64,000 bases of DNA from Chitinophaga filiformis (GCF_900102545.1 NZ_FNBN01000001.1:1601125-1665124), one strand, 5' to 3'. Counted from the stretch's first letter, positions 42,124 to 52,311 are shown. The notes: a model not told the origin generated them from the letters alone. Numbers and translations are program-made.

Positions 42124-45069
42124 ATGAACCTCATTAAAAAAGCAATCTCTTCATTGCTGGTAACCTGTGCTATGTCCACTATCGCAGGGGCACAACAAAA
42201 GTATGAGTGGAAAGAGAGCACATCCGGGGGATATACTTACAAGTATATTACCAACGATCCGATGAAGGCACGCTTCTACACACTGAAAAACGGGTTGACC
42301 GTTATGCTTAGCGTTAACAAGAAGGATCCACGTATTCAGACACTGATTGGTGTGCGCGCGGGTAGTAACAACGATCCGCACGATCATACCGGTCTGGCCC
42401 ACTACCTGGAACACCTCCTGTTTAAAGGTACCCAGCAGTTCGGCTCCCTGGACTGGTCCAAGGAAAAGCCTTATCTCGATAAGATCGAGGGCCTGTATGA
42501 TAACTACAATCATACCAGTGATGCTACCGCCCGTAAAGCGGTATACCATCAGATAGACAGCGTATCCGGACTGGCGGCAAAGTATGCCATTGCCAACGAG
42601 TATGACAAACTGATGGCAGGCATGGGCTCACAGGGTACCAATGCACATACCTGGGTGGAAGAGACGATCTATGAAGAAGACATTCCTTCTAACGTAGTAG
42701 ATAAATTCCTGGCCGTACAGGCAGAAAGATTCAAAGACCCGGTGTTCCGCCTGTTCCATACCGAGCTGGAAGCAGTATATGAGGAGAAGAACAGAGGCCT
42801 GGATAATGACGCCCGTAAGTCTTATGAACTGATGCTGTCTTCCCTGTTCCCAACGCACAACTATGGTCAGCAGAGCACCATCGGTACAATAGAACATCTG
42901 AAGAATCCATCCCTGAAAGCGATCCGCGATTTTTATAACGCCTATTACGTGCCGGATAACATGGCTATTGTAATGGCGGGAGATCTCGATCCTGACCAGG
43001 TGATCAGACAGATAGATAAGGCTTTCTCTTACATGCACGCCAAACCGGTTAACGAGTACAAGGCGCCCGTAGAGAAACCAATGACAGCGCCTGTGGTAAA
43101 AGAGGTGTTTGGTCCTGACGCAGAAAACGTAATGATTGCCTTCCGTATGCCCGGCGCACTGGATGTGAAGTCTAATGTACTGCTCTCAGTAGTATCCGAG
43201 GTGATGAACAACGGTAAGGCCGGTCTGCTTGATCTGAATATCAACAAACAGCAGAAAGTGCTGAAAGCAAGTGCAGGAGTAATGCCATGGAAAGACTACT
43301 CTGTGTTCTCTCTGAACGGTACTGCCAAACAGGGACAGACCCTGGAAGAGGTAAAAGACCTGTTACTCGGACAACTGGAAATCCTGAAGAAAGGAGAGTT
43401 TGACGAGACAATGGTAAAAGCCATTGTGAACAACGCTAAGCTGTCTGAACTGCAGGGGCTGGAAAGTAACAACACCCGGGCCAGTGCATTGATGGATGGC
43501 TTTATCAAACACAGAGGAAAGAACTGGCTGACAGATGTATCCTTTGTAGATGATATGGGTAAAGTAACGAAACAGCAGATCGTTGATTTCGCCAATAAAT
43601 ACTTTGCTAACAACTACGTGTTGATTTATAAACGTAAGGGCGAAGACAAAAATATCCAGAAGGTAGAGAAGCCGGCTATTACACCGGTGGAAGTAAACCG
43701 CGAGGCGCAATCTGTCTTCCTGAAAGAGATCAACGCCATGCCTGCATCCAAGATCCAGCCACTGTGGCTGGACTTCAATAAGGATATCCAGAAAGGTAAA
43801 CTGGGTGCTGCGGATGTATTATATGTTCAGAATAAAGACAACAGTCTGTTCCGCCTGTACTACCGTTTCGAGATGGGAAGCTGGAACAATAAACTGTTAC
43901 CGCTGGCAGCTCAGTATCTCCAGTTCCTGGGAACCGATAAATATACTACAGAGCAGATCAGTAAGGAATTCTATAACATCGCCTGTAACTTCAATGTATC
44001 CGCAGGTACAGATGTTACTACCATCAGCATTAGCGGCTTACAGGAGAATTTTGATAAAGCAGTATCCCTGTTCGAGCATCTGTTGAAGAACTGTCAGCCG
44101 AACGAACAGGCCCTGGCAGCCTTCAAAGGGCGCCTCGCAAAAAGCCGTTCAGACAGTAAACTGAATAAAGGCAACATCCTGAAAGGACTGGCGAATTATG
44201 CAATGTATGGTTCAAAGAATCCTTTCAATAATCAGCTGAGCCAGGCCGACCTGGATGGTATTACCGCACAGCAACTGGTAGATGTGCTGCATTCTTTGCC
44301 GGAATACCAACATTCAGTTATCTATTATGGTCCGCAGACACTGGATGCCACTATAGCAGCTGTACAGAAAGAACATACTATACCAGCGACGCTGAAGCCG
44401 GTACCTGCTGCTATCAAGTTTGATAAAATTGATCAGAGCAACAACCAGGTATTGTTTACAGACTATGACATGGTACAGTCTGAAGTGAACTGGGTAAGGA
44501 ACACAGACACCTATAAAGCTGAGAATACAGCACTGGTAGACATGTTCAACGGTTACTTTGGTGGTAACATGGGGTCCATTGTATTCCAGACTATCCGCGA
44601 GTCCAAGGCGTTGGCTTATTCTACCTACGCTTATTACGCTACTCCAGATAAGAAGGATGCACGTTATTCTGTAGTGGCTTACGTAGGTAGTCAGGCAGAT
44701 AAAATGAATGAAGCAATCAATGGTATGAATGAACTGCTGAATGACATTCCGCGTTCTGACAAACTGTTTGAAACTGCCAGACAGAGCCTGAAACAGGATA
44801 TAGAAACGGAACGTATCACCCAGGATGGTATCATCTTCAACTACCTGGCAGCAAAGAAACTGGGACTGGATACCGATTACCGTAAAACAGTGTATTCACA
44901 GATTGACGGTATCACATTTGAAAATGTGAAAGCGTTCCATGAACAGAATATTGCAAAGAAACCTTACACTTATTGCATCCTGGCTTCAGAAAAGAAGATT
45001 AGCCTGGACGATCTGAAGAAGTATGGAGATGCGAAGAAAGTATCTCTGGAGGAAATCTTCGGGTACTAA
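42124..45069 (+). CDS. M16-family zinc metallopeptidase (insulinase/pitrilysin type), secreted
   Basis: The 981-residue protein has a signal peptide (to ~23, TIAGAQ) and two M16 halves. The active N-terminal half carries the inverted zinc motif H93-x-x-E96-H97 (AHYLEHLLFKGT) and the downstream Glu region (ELEAVYEEKNRG). The C-terminal half lacks the motif, as in pitrilysin-type enzymes. It probably degrades peptides in the periplasm. Single-gene unit with its own promoter and strong terminator. Confidence 0.93.
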   Translation: MNLIKKAISSLLVTCAMSTIAGAQQKYEWKESTSGGYTYKYITNDPMKARFYTLKNGLTVMLSVNKKDPRIQTLIGVRAGSNNDPHDHTGLAHYLEHLLFKGTQQFGSLDWSKEKPYLDKIEGLYDNYNHTSDATARKAVYHQIDSVSGLAAKYAIANEYDKLMAGMGSQGTNAHTWVEETIYEEDIPSNVVDKFLAVQAERFKDPVFRLFHTELEAVYEEKNRGLDNDARKSYELMLSSLFPTHNYGQQSTIGTIEHLKNPSLKAIRDFYNAYYVPDNMAIVMAGDLDPDQVIRQIDKAFSYMHAKPVNEYKAPVEKPMTAPVVKEVFGPDAENVMIAFRMPGALDVKSNVLLSVVSEVMNNGKAGLLDLNINKQQKVLKASAGVMPWKDYSVFSLNGTAKQGQTLEEVKDLLLGQLEILKKGEFDETMVKAIVNNAKLSELQGLESNNTRASALMDGFIKHRGKNWLTDVSFVDDMGKVTKQQIVDFANKYFANNYVLIYKRKGEDKNIQKVEKPAITPVEVNREAQSVFLKEINAMPASKIQPLWLDFNKDIQKGKLGAADVLYVQNKDNSLFRLYYRFEMGSWNNKLLPLAAQYLQFLGTDKYTTEQISKEFYNIACNFNVSAGTDVTTISISGLQENFDKAVSLFEHLLKNCQPNEQALAAFKGRLAKSRSDSKLNKGNILKGLANYAMYGSKNPFNNQLSQADLDGITAQQLVDVLHSLPEYQHSVIYYGPQTLDATIAAVQKEHTIPATLKPVPAAIKFDKIDQSNNQVLFTDYDMVQSEVNWVRNTDTYKAENTALVDMFNGYFGGNMGSIVFQTIRESKALAYSTYAYYATPDKKDARYSVVAYVGSQADKMNEAINGMNELLNDIPRSDKLFETARQSLKQDIETERITQDGIIFNYLAAKKLGLDTDYRKTVYSQIDGITFENVKAFHEQNIAKKPYTYCILASEKKISLDDLKKYGDAKKVSLEEIFGY

Positions 45070-45120
45070 TCAGAACAGCAATAGTATAAAATACATAGCG
45101 GCATAGTCGCATATATTCAT

Positions 45121-45180
45121 GAACCATCCGGTTCCGTACAGAGATCATCTGACGGAAATTCCGGATGGTTCTTTATTTTT
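45121..45180 (+). terminator. Terminator of the M16 peptidase gene
   Basis: The arms GAACCATCCGG and CCGGATGGTTC, with an inner TTCCGT/ACGGAA stem, are followed by TTTATTTTT. Confidence 0.9.
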
Positions 45181-45249
45181 GCGATCTGAATTTTTAACCA
45201 TTTGCAATAATGTGTTGACGCTCAACGTTAATACTAGTGCAAAATCCCT

Positions 45250-45828
45250 GTGAAAATGAATCGCTATTGCTTGTTGATACTCCTGGTGCTGACACTGAGT
45301 GTATCAGGATTTACTACTAATAAAGGTGACGAGGATTACCTGTACAACGTGAAGATACATCCGGGCAACATAGATCCCGACAAGGTATTTTTACTGATCG
45401 ACAAAAGTGACTATCGCATGTATTTGTATGAAGATGTCACCTTACGTAAGATCTACAAGGTAGTTTTCGGAAACAAGGACCAGTCGCCCAAAAGGCAGGA
45501 AGGAGACCGCCTGACGCCCGAAGGAACTTTTCATGTATTAAGCAAGAGAGTGGATAAGCTCTGGAATCGTTTTATGCTGTTGGATTACCCGAATGAGGCA
45601 GCCTGGAACAGGTTCCACCAGTTGCAGGAAGAAGGGCAGATCGCTGCGGGCGCTACACCTGGTGGTGGTATTGGCATTCATGGTGTGGAATGGAACTCCG
45701 GTATAAGGGACAACTATGTGGAGGGCCGTATTAACTGGACCCTGGGTTGTGTAAGCATGAAGAATGGAGACGTGAGTGAACTGTATGATATTATCAAGGT
45801 TGGGACACCTGTTGTAATAAGACGTTGA
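45250..45828 (+). CDS. L,D-transpeptidase (YkuD) family protein
   Basis: The 192-residue exported protein has a signal peptide (to ~22) and a YkuD domain with the catalytic His in GIHGVEWNSG (His144) and catalytic Cys in TLGCVSMKNGD (Cys167), in the S/T-x-GC-x-S context. L,D-transpeptidases cross-link peptidoglycan or attach proteins to it; members with this short form may also have other amide targets. GTG 45250 or ATG 45256 may be the start. Confidence 0.9.
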   Translation: MKMNRYCLLILLVLTLSVSGFTTNKGDEDYLYNVKIHPGNIDPDKVFLLIDKSDYRMYLYEDVTLRKIYKVVFGNKDQSPKRQEGDRLTPEGTFHVLSKRVDKLWNRFMLLDYPNEAAWNRFHQLQEEGQIAAGATPGGGIGIHGVEWNSGIRDNYVEGRINWTLGCVSMKNGDVSELYDIIKVGTPVVIRR

Positions 45829-46005
45829 TGCTGTAATGCACATAGCAGTGTGCATGCTTACCTTTACTTTAAGAAACGCATTCGTAAGATCTTACATGCT
45901 ATTCATGATTAAGAACGGTGCCACTATGGCCTGGCCAGGAGCATTGTAGTGATACCGGGATAACTCGGTATCATGATTATCATAAAGGCGGATGTTGGTC
46001 TTGTG

Positions 46006-46040
46006 AAGCACGCTTCATTCGGGTGGAGCGTGCTTTTTTT
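46006..46040 (+). terminator. Plus-strand terminator downstream of the L,D-transpeptidase gene
   Basis: The arms AAGCACGCT and AGCGTGCTT are followed by TTTTTA. A further palindrome (GTGATACCG/CGGTATCAT, 45947-45974) precedes it. Confidence 0.85.
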
Positions 46041-46064
46041 ATGTGTGTTTATGAAAGGTGGCGG

Positions 46065-47009
46065 CTATCTGGCTGCCAGAAACTCCTGCACATGTTGCTT
46101 CCATTTTGCGCCTTCTCTCCTGCAAAATGATTGGTGCCCGCACTCTTCAAAAATGACCAGCTCCTTTTTCTTTGTACCGAGATGCTGATAAACACTGATG
46201 GTTTCCTGCCTGGTGACACGGGTATCGTGTACGCCCCAGCAAACTAATGCAGGCATAGTAATGCGTTCTGCATATTCGTCCGGATTGTAGCTGAAGCCCC
46301 AGAAGCCATTCTCTACACCTCCCCAGAAGGTAAGCAATTCTGAAAACGGGCTACCGGGTAGTCCTACGGCGCGCATCCTGCCTTTAACAGCGTCTGTAAG
46401 TGTAGCAAAAGAACACTCCAGGATCACTTTGTCAGGTTGCAGATGATAGAGGGGGACTGCTCTCAGAATAGCGGCTGCTCCCATACTTACGCCCCACAAC
46501 AGGATATGTTTCTCTCCCTTTTTTTGTACGAAATTGTAAGCCAGCATCACATCTTCTGCCTCTTTATAACCTACAGTGCATACATTACCTTCACTATTGC
46601 CGTGTGCGCGGAAGTCGACCAGCAGTGCATTGTAGCCCAGCTTCTGAAAATATTCCGCTTCAGGAATTGGTCCGTCTTTACTACCACCATAGCCATGGAA
46701 GAGAATAACGGTCCCTTTAGAGGAAGGAGTGGGCATCCACCATCCTTCCAATTGTAAGCCATTGGCGGTGGTTAGGTGAATAGTTTCGTAGGGAGCGTCG
46801 GGGGTATGTCTCACCAGGGACTTTGAGATACGTACGCCCAGCAGTAACATCTGCGCTTTTTCCAGTACACTCATTTGTTCCGGGGTTTTATTCCTGAAGG
46901 TACCTGCTGCATAGAAATGGGTGAACTTCCAGGCGTGGAAAGCGGCAATGATATTCAGTAATAGGAATAATACGAGAAGTACGCGAAGGGTACGTTTCAG
47001 AAGCTTCAT
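46065..47009 (-). CDS. Alpha/beta hydrolase, membrane-anchored
   Basis: The 314-residue protein has one N-terminal transmembrane helix (LLVLFLLLNIIAAFHAW) and an alpha/beta-hydrolase domain with the oxyanion LFHGYGGSKDG, nucleophile elbow GVSMG, acid in CWGVHDTRVT and His in FEECGHQSF. It resembles the FrsA/YqiA-like COG1073 hydrolases. Substrate unknown. Confidence 0.88.
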   Translation of the reverse strand: MKLLKRTLRVLLVLFLLLNIIAAFHAWKFTHFYAAGTFRNKTPEQMSVLEKAQMLLLGVRISKSLVRHTPDAPYETIHLTTANGLQLEGWWMPTPSSKGTVILFHGYGGSKDGPIPEAEYFQKLGYNALLVDFRAHGNSEGNVCTVGYKEAEDVMLAYNFVQKKGEKHILLWGVSMGAAAILRAVPLYHLQPDKVILECSFATLTDAVKGRMRAVGLPGSPFSELLTFWGGVENGFWGFSYNPDEYAERITMPALVCWGVHDTRVTRQETISVYQHLGTKKKELVIFEECGHQSFCRREGAKWKQHVQEFLAAR

Positions 47010-47023
47010 AAAGTAAAAGTAAA

Positions 47024-47060
47024 AAAAGCGGATATATCATTGTTGATACACCCGCTTTTT
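47024..47060 (-). terminator. Terminator of the SusD-like gene
   Basis: On the minus strand, AAAAAGCGGG and CCGCTTTTT arms with a TGTATCA/TGATATA inner stem, then T residues. Confidence 0.8.
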
Positions 47061-47111
47061 TAACAGATATTATTGTCGGAAAAGAATAGCTGCTGTGAAT
47101 ATCAGCGAGTC

Positions 47112-48734
47112 TTAATACCCTACGTTCTGAACAAGATTGGGATAGGTGTCAAGCACTGATGTCGGAATTGGCAAATGTGCGTGCTTGTCCTGATATCCTT
47201 TGCTACCAAGTACTGCTGTGGCTTTTTGGAAGATGACCAGGTTTGCGAAACGATATCCTTCTCTGTACAGTTCTTCTTTGCATAGTGCATCAAATTCATT
47301 AAAGAGCGCTTCAGCGGTGGTCAATGTAACGGGAAGTTTCTTACCTCTTGTGCGAACAGTATTGAGTGCCTTGTTGGCTTCGCCATACTCGCCATAGAAC
47401 AGGTTAGCCCAGGCATTCAGCAGATATGTTTCAGTATAACGGATGGTAGGGCAGAAATCTACTTTCAGTCCTCCGCGGATAAAATAGTCCTTGAAAGGAG
47501 AAGTCATGCTGGCTGTCATATTCCAGATGATCTCACTGCTGGCAGGAGCCGTAAAGACTGCTGCGGAATCTGCCAGTGCATACATGTGTGTTGCAATAAC
47601 CTTACCTGTATAATCAATAGCGGACTGGCTATCTCTTTCCATCACTGCCAGTCTTGCCAGCATCATGTAAACGCCGGCTGCTCTCATATACCATGGTTTG
47701 TTTGCTGGCACTTCGTCGGTTAATCCCACCAATGAGGCCTTCAGTTCATTTTTAATAAAGATCCTGGTCTCAATGTCTGAACCGCGGGAAATACCTGAAG
47801 GCATCAGCAGTTTATCTGTTGTGGGCAGGTTTCCGAAATAGGTGTAGAGTTGAAGATACAGGTAAGCCCTGAATGACCTGATCTGGGCTCTGAGGGCAGT
47901 GACGTCCCCCTGAATGCCATTCAGGCTTGCCAGCATTCTGTTTAGATGAAAGATACTGGTGTAATGTGATTTCCAGGCACTTTCAACAATGCTGTTGGCA
48001 GCGGTAAATGTAAAGTTATTCAGTTCACACCAGCTGGCCGGCAGGTTCGCAAACTGGCAATCTGCTTCATCGCTGAGTATACCATCAATCATCACCATTT
48101 GTTGATGGGCTGCGCTGATCTTTTGATACTCAAGGCTGAATGCTTCTTCTACTGCAGCGGCAGTCCCATACGCGTGATTAACGTTAGATCCGATCAACGC
48201 CCGGGTTTTGTTTGCGGAATCTTTTTTAACAACGAACGTAAAGAACGGAGCTTCCGCAACGTCATTATTGTTAATCATGCCATCGCCGTTCAGATCTCTG
48301 TATTTGAAATCGCCGGGAAGCGCATTCTCCTGGATAGGTTGTGTAGGATCATTGATCTCGGCTTCTGTCTGAAAGAGCGTATCAGATACCCTGGTCATAC
48401 CTTGAGCGTCTCTCCAGGTATTGGTCATGCCATTTTTGGAGGCTACCATGAAATATTCTCCTTCAGGGATATTACCAAATTCGGCTACACCACTGGCATT
48501 GGTAGTGGCAGTAAATGCTGGTTTCTGGCTCAGGTAATCTTGCTGGGAGGTATATAATGCGACTGTAGCACCTTCCGAAAGAACGCCTTTAGGTTGTTCC
48601 GGGCTCCATTGTTTGGTGTCCCAAACAGTAACACTTGCAGTGGTTTTATTGGAAGGCTGCACATTGGGCGTTACTTCGTCATCTTTGCACGCCCACAGAC
48701 TGCATGACAAGGCAAGGAATAATAATCTTTTCAT
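47112..48734 (-). CDS. SusD-like lipoprotein fused to N-terminal carboxypeptidase-regulatory and EF-hand-like segments
   Basis: The 540-residue lipoprotein (lipobox SLWAC, Cys16) has an Ig-like carboxypeptidase-regulatory segment (~33-110, 'GVAEFGNIPEGEYFMVASKN'), then a dockerin/EF-hand-type loop DLNGDGMINNNDV (~148-160), then a SusD/RagB region (~180-540: 'IVESAWKSHYTSIFHLNRML', 'FRAYLYLQLYTYFGNLP', 'CKEELYREGYRFANLVIF'). SusD proteins cap a SusC transporter and bind glycans or peptides, but no susC gene is nearby, and the N-terminal modules are not usual for SusD. Confidence 0.82.
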   Translation of the reverse strand: MKRLLFLALSCSLWACKDDEVTPNVQPSNKTTASVTVWDTKQWSPEQPKGVLSEGATVALYTSQQDYLSQKPAFTATTNASGVAEFGNIPEGEYFMVASKNGMTNTWRDAQGMTRVSDTLFQTEAEINDPTQPIQENALPGDFKYRDLNGDGMINNNDVAEAPFFTFVVKKDSANKTRALIGSNVNHAYGTAAAVEEAFSLEYQKISAAHQQMVMIDGILSDEADCQFANLPASWCELNNFTFTAANSIVESAWKSHYTSIFHLNRMLASLNGIQGDVTALRAQIRSFRAYLYLQLYTYFGNLPTTDKLLMPSGISRGSDIETRIFIKNELKASLVGLTDEVPANKPWYMRAAGVYMMLARLAVMERDSQSAIDYTGKVIATHMYALADSAAVFTAPASSEIIWNMTASMTSPFKDYFIRGGLKVDFCPTIRYTETYLLNAWANLFYGEYGEANKALNTVRTRGKKLPVTLTTAEALFNEFDALCKEELYREGYRFANLVIFQKATAVLGSKGYQDKHAHLPIPTSVLDTYPNLVQNVGY

Positions 48735-48833
48735 AGATATGTTGTTGGTAAATGGGAAACGGTATTAAAGAGGTTTTTGGTTATTTGTCCTGTATAGATA
48801 TAGGTTTTTTACTTCGGGCGCATAAAGATACGA

Positions 48834-48862
48834 AAAAAGGGCTGAACATGTCAGCCCTTTTT
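48834..48862 (-). terminator. Terminator of acs
   Basis: AAAAAGGGCTGA and TCAGCCCTTTTT arms with a 5-nt loop, close to the acs stop codon; symmetric T/A runs. Confidence 0.9.
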
Positions 48863-48884
48863 ATAATATGAATGTTGCTTTCTG

Positions 48885-50798
48885 TTAAAGTCTTCCCCTC
48901 TTGATCTCATCAACCACTACCGGATCGAGTAGGGTAGAAGTATCTCCCAGGTTATCCAGTTCTCCTTCTGCAATCTTACGCAGGATGCGGCGCATGATCT
49001 TTCCGGAGCGTGTTTTCGGCAGTCCGCTTACAAACTGGATCTTATCTGGCTTGGCAATCGGACCGATGATACGGGATACTGTCTGAAGAATATCTTTCTT
49101 AGTTAGTTCCGGATCGTGCACCTGTCTTTCTGTAATCACATAAGCATAGATGCCCTGACCTTTGATATCGTGCGGATAACCTACAACAGCGCTTTCTACT
49201 ACACCCGCGTGCATATTGATAGCGTTCTCCACTTCAGCAGTACCGATACGGTGTCCGCTTACGTTGAGTACATCATCTACGCGGCCGGTAATGCGATAGT
49301 AGCCATCTTCATCACGAAGACAACCATCTCCTGTGAAATAGAGATTCTCGTATGTAGCAAAATAAGTGGTACGGCAACGTTCGTGATCGCCATAGGTAGT
49401 ACGCAACATACCAGGCCATGGGAACTTGATACAGAGGTTACCATTTACGTTGTTACCCTGCACTTCTTTTCCGTTTTCGTCAACGAGAATAGGCTGTATA
49501 CCGGGTAATGGTAAGGTTGCGTAACCAGGCTTCTCCTTGGTAATACCGGCGATAGGAGTGATCATAATACCTCCTGTTTCGGTTTGCCACCAGGTGTCAA
49601 CAATAGGACAGCGACCCTTACCAATATGATCCTTGAACCAATGCCATGCCTCTTCGTTAATAGGTTCCCCCACGCTTCCGAGTTTCTTCAGAGAGCTGAG
49701 ATCTTTATGATTTACCGGACCCAGACCATAACCCATCAGGCTGCGTATAGCGGTAGGGGCGGTGTAGAGAATATTAACGCGGTATTTATCAACGATGGAC
49801 CATAAACGGCCGGCATCAGGATAAGTAGGTACACCTTCAAACATCAGCGTGGTAGCGCCGGCGCTGAGAGGACCGTATATAATGTAGCTGTGACCGGTGA
49901 TCCAGCCTACGTCTGCAGTACAGAAGTAAACTTCGCCTGGTTGATACTGGAATGTATTGACAAAGGTATAGTTGGCATACACCATGTAACCGGCACAGGT
50001 GTGTACAACGCCTTTAGGTTTGCCGGTAGAGCCGGAAGTGTAAAGGATGAACAGCATATCTTCTGCATCCATTTCTTCGGCGGCACAGGGCGGATTACCC
50101 ATGGTTTCCACCTGTTTGATCTCGTCTTCCCACCAGAGATCACGGCCTTTGATCATGCTGACAGGCGTGCGTGTGCGGGTACATACAATTACTTTTTTAA
50201 CGGAAGGGCAGCCCATGAGCGCGTCGTCAATAACCGATTTCAGTGGAATATCTTTGTTACCGCGGAAAGCGCCGTCGCAGGTAATAACGAGGCTGGCCTG
50301 TGCATCCTGGATCCTGTCGGCAATAGACTGGGCGCTGAAGCCACCGAATACTACTGAATGAATAGCGCCGATGCGGGCGCAGGCCAGTACTGCAATGGCC
50401 AGTTCTGGTATCATACCCATGTATATGCAGACACGGTCTCCTTTTTTGACACCGTTATTCTTCAGCACATTGGCAAACTGACATACTTTGTTATAAAGAT
50501 CGCGGTAGGTGATAACACGGTGGCGTTCTTCGGGGTCGTTGGGCTCCCAGATAATTGCAGGGGTATTTCCAAGAGTGCCGAGATGACGGTCAAGGCAGTT
50601 TTCTGTGATGTTGAGTTTACCACCGGTAAACCATTTCACATCGGGGTCTTTAAAATTCCAGTCCAGCACCTTGTCCCACTTCCGCCGCCAATAAAAGTGA
50701 TCAGCTACATTCGCCCAGAAGCCTTCCGGGTCCATTACGCTTTGCTGGTAATTCTGTTGATACTCTTCTAAGCTCTTGATCTGGTACGGATAAGCCAT
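48885..50798 (-). CDS. acs: Acetyl-CoA synthetase
   Basis: The 637-residue AMP-forming enzyme has the family signatures YTSGSTGKPKGVVHT, 'DTWWQTETGG', 'YFTGDGCLRDEDGYYRITGRVDDVLNVSGHR' and the acetylation-sensitive lysine motif PKTRSGKIMRR near the C-terminus. N-terminal 'FWANVADHFYWRRKWDKVLDW' is typical of Bacteroidota Acs. It activates acetate to acetyl-CoA. Single gene. Confidence 0.97.
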   Translation of the reverse strand: MAYPYQIKSLEEYQQNYQQSVMDPEGFWANVADHFYWRRKWDKVLDWNFKDPDVKWFTGGKLNITENCLDRHLGTLGNTPAIIWEPNDPEERHRVITYRDLYNKVCQFANVLKNNGVKKGDRVCIYMGMIPELAIAVLACARIGAIHSVVFGGFSAQSIADRIQDAQASLVITCDGAFRGNKDIPLKSVIDDALMGCPSVKKVIVCTRTRTPVSMIKGRDLWWEDEIKQVETMGNPPCAAEEMDAEDMLFILYTSGSTGKPKGVVHTCAGYMVYANYTFVNTFQYQPGEVYFCTADVGWITGHSYIIYGPLSAGATTLMFEGVPTYPDAGRLWSIVDKYRVNILYTAPTAIRSLMGYGLGPVNHKDLSSLKKLGSVGEPINEEAWHWFKDHIGKGRCPIVDTWWQTETGGIMITPIAGITKEKPGYATLPLPGIQPILVDENGKEVQGNNVNGNLCIKFPWPGMLRTTYGDHERCRTTYFATYENLYFTGDGCLRDEDGYYRITGRVDDVLNVSGHRIGTAEVENAINMHAGVVESAVVGYPHDIKGQGIYAYVITERQVHDPELTKKDILQTVSRIIGPIAKPDKIQFVSGLPKTRSGKIMRRILRKIAEGELDNLGDTSTLLDPVVVDEIKRGRL

Positions 50799-51008
50799 AG
50801 CTGCAATCAGTTTTTATTGTTCATTGTTAAGTAACGTGTTATCAATAATCTGCAGCTTAAATTTAGTAAAAATGGGCAATAGTCAATAAGAATCCTGTAT
50901 ATGTGTAAAAAGAGTAAGAAGGAGCTTGGTAAGGGGTTTTGTTATTGGGAAGATCCGGAAAGTGGAAGTTAACTCTAAAGGGCATAGGCATGAACGTCCG
51001 GAATCTAC

Positions 51009-51305
51009 TTACTTTTTGGTTGGTTTTTTCCTGTATTTCTCACAGTACTCCCAAAAGCTCTCATACACTTCATCAAGAACTGCCATGATTTTTTCCTTTT
51101 CCGCATTGCTAAGATTAGGAGTAATCCTTTCTTTGTCACTGCCCGGTTTTAGTGCGCTACGCATCTTGCGATAGAATGTAGGGATGCTCCAGGAACATTC
51201 CTCACATACACGCTCACGGAAATAGATTGGCAGATTGATCATCCTTGAATGCACATCCTGTAATAAATTGATCGGATGCGACGTCGAGGGCATTGTTTTT
51301 TTCAT
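51009..51305 (-). CDS. 98-residue hypothetical protein, possible DNA-binding
   Basis: Starts MKKTMPSTSHPINLL and contains 'YFRERVCEECSWSIPTFYRKMR', which could be a helix-turn-helix, followed by a charged amphipathic helix ('NAEKEKIMAVLDEVYESFWEYCEKYRKK'). Composition is protein-like. It is divergent from the tandem HTH regulator at 51688. I cannot place it in a named family. Confidence 0.55.
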   Translation of the reverse strand: MKKTMPSTSHPINLLQDVHSRMINLPIYFRERVCEECSWSIPTFYRKMRSALKPGSDKERITPNLSNAEKEKIMAVLDEVYESFWEYCEKYRKKPTKK

Positions 51306-51687
51306 TTTGCTAAATTTTGATTAAATGTGATTACGATTAACTGAGAGTATTTTAGTTGTACTAATTATCATTGTGATATAAGCAAATATATTTATAAACA
51401 CATTATCATGAGAAATTTTGCACAACTATATTTATAATCTTTGCAAATTATTCTTTTACAGATAATTATATAGTATGCTTTAAACGTTATGACAAAAAAT
51501 GTAAACATTTTTAGCCGGAGAAGATTGTAAACGGAATTGTTGTCTGAAAATGATAGCGAATTGGCATTATCAGGGAGATAACTATATTGTCTATATGAAT
51601 TTCCAATTGTGATAATGAAATGGAAATTATTATTATATTGTATGAATTGCGCACCAACGCAATCCACTGTTAGTAAAATATAGCATA
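51306..51687. other. AT-rich divergent intergenic region
   Basis: Very AT-rich, with no coding frame that looks like protein and no clear consensus promoter pair. It probably carries the control region of both flanking small genes. Confidence 0.4.
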
Positions 51688-52311
51688 ATGTCCAGGTTAA
51701 TCCACATGGGCCAACGCCTAAAACAAATATTAAAACAGAAGAAAATCAAGATAGTCGACTTTGCTGACATGGCCGGCTTCACCAACCAGATTGCGCACTA
51801 TCACTTGCGTAAAAGTGATATGAAGCGAAGCACACTCGAAAAATTTTGTGAGATTATCGGCATCACTCCCGAAGACTTTTATGAATGGAACAGCGTCCCT
51901 TCTTCCAATAGTGAAAAAGGAAACGAGCATACAGTATTACATCACGGTGGCCGGCTGATGGAGCTGATCGGAGAGCGGGGCCTCAATAAGACAAGGCTGG
52001 CAAAACGACTGGGCATGAGCCGGAGAACGATGTATAATCTTTTCGAAAAAGAAAATTTCGGAGCGGAAGAACTGGATAGGGTGGTCAGAGCCCTGGAGAT
52101 GACGACCAACACGTTTCTGCATCCTGGCTCAATGGAAGACTCCAGACAGGCAGAGAATGACGAAATGCTCGCACTCCGGGAAAAATATTATAAGCTGCTG
52201 GAAGAGCATAACCAGTTATTAAAAAGTTATTCTTCGCTGAAAGAAGGACTTGAAACAGCCAAGAAAGACATTCTGCAGTTACGTAAACAGGCCCGTTCAA
52301 AAAAAGGCTAA
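51688..52311 (+). CDS. Regulator with two tandem HTH (XRE-like) domains and a coiled coil
   Basis: The 207-residue protein reads as two Cro/CI-type helix-turn-helix domains (~8-66, 'LKQILKQKKIKIVDFADMAG', and ~88-145, 'MELIGERGLNKTRLAKRLGMSRRTMYNLFEKENF') followed by a C-terminal coiled coil (~160-205, 'LREKYYKLLEEHNQLLKSYS'). Tandem HTHs plus a dimerising coil suggest a DNA-binding regulator; the target is unknown. It sits upstream of a degenerate transposase homologue. Confidence 0.78.
   Translation: MSRLIHMGQRLKQILKQKKIKIVDFADMAGFTNQIAHYHLRKSDMKRSTLEKFCEIIGITPEDFYEWNSVPSSNSEKGNEHTVLHHGGRLMELIGERGLNKTRLAKRLGMSRRTMYNLFEKENFGAEELDRVVRALEMTTNTFLHPGSMEDSRQAENDEMLALREKYYKLLEEHNQLLKSYSSLKEGLETAKKDILQLRKQARSKKG

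Noticed and set aside
45918..46130. 70-codon plus-strand frame after the L,D-transpeptidase gene
   Set aside because: It runs through a clear terminator hairpin and into the end of the convergent hydrolase gene.
51392..51667. 91-codon minus-strand frame in the AT-rich gap
   Set aside because: It arises from AT-rich sequence with few stops; the product is Ile/Tyr/Asn-rich with no start context.
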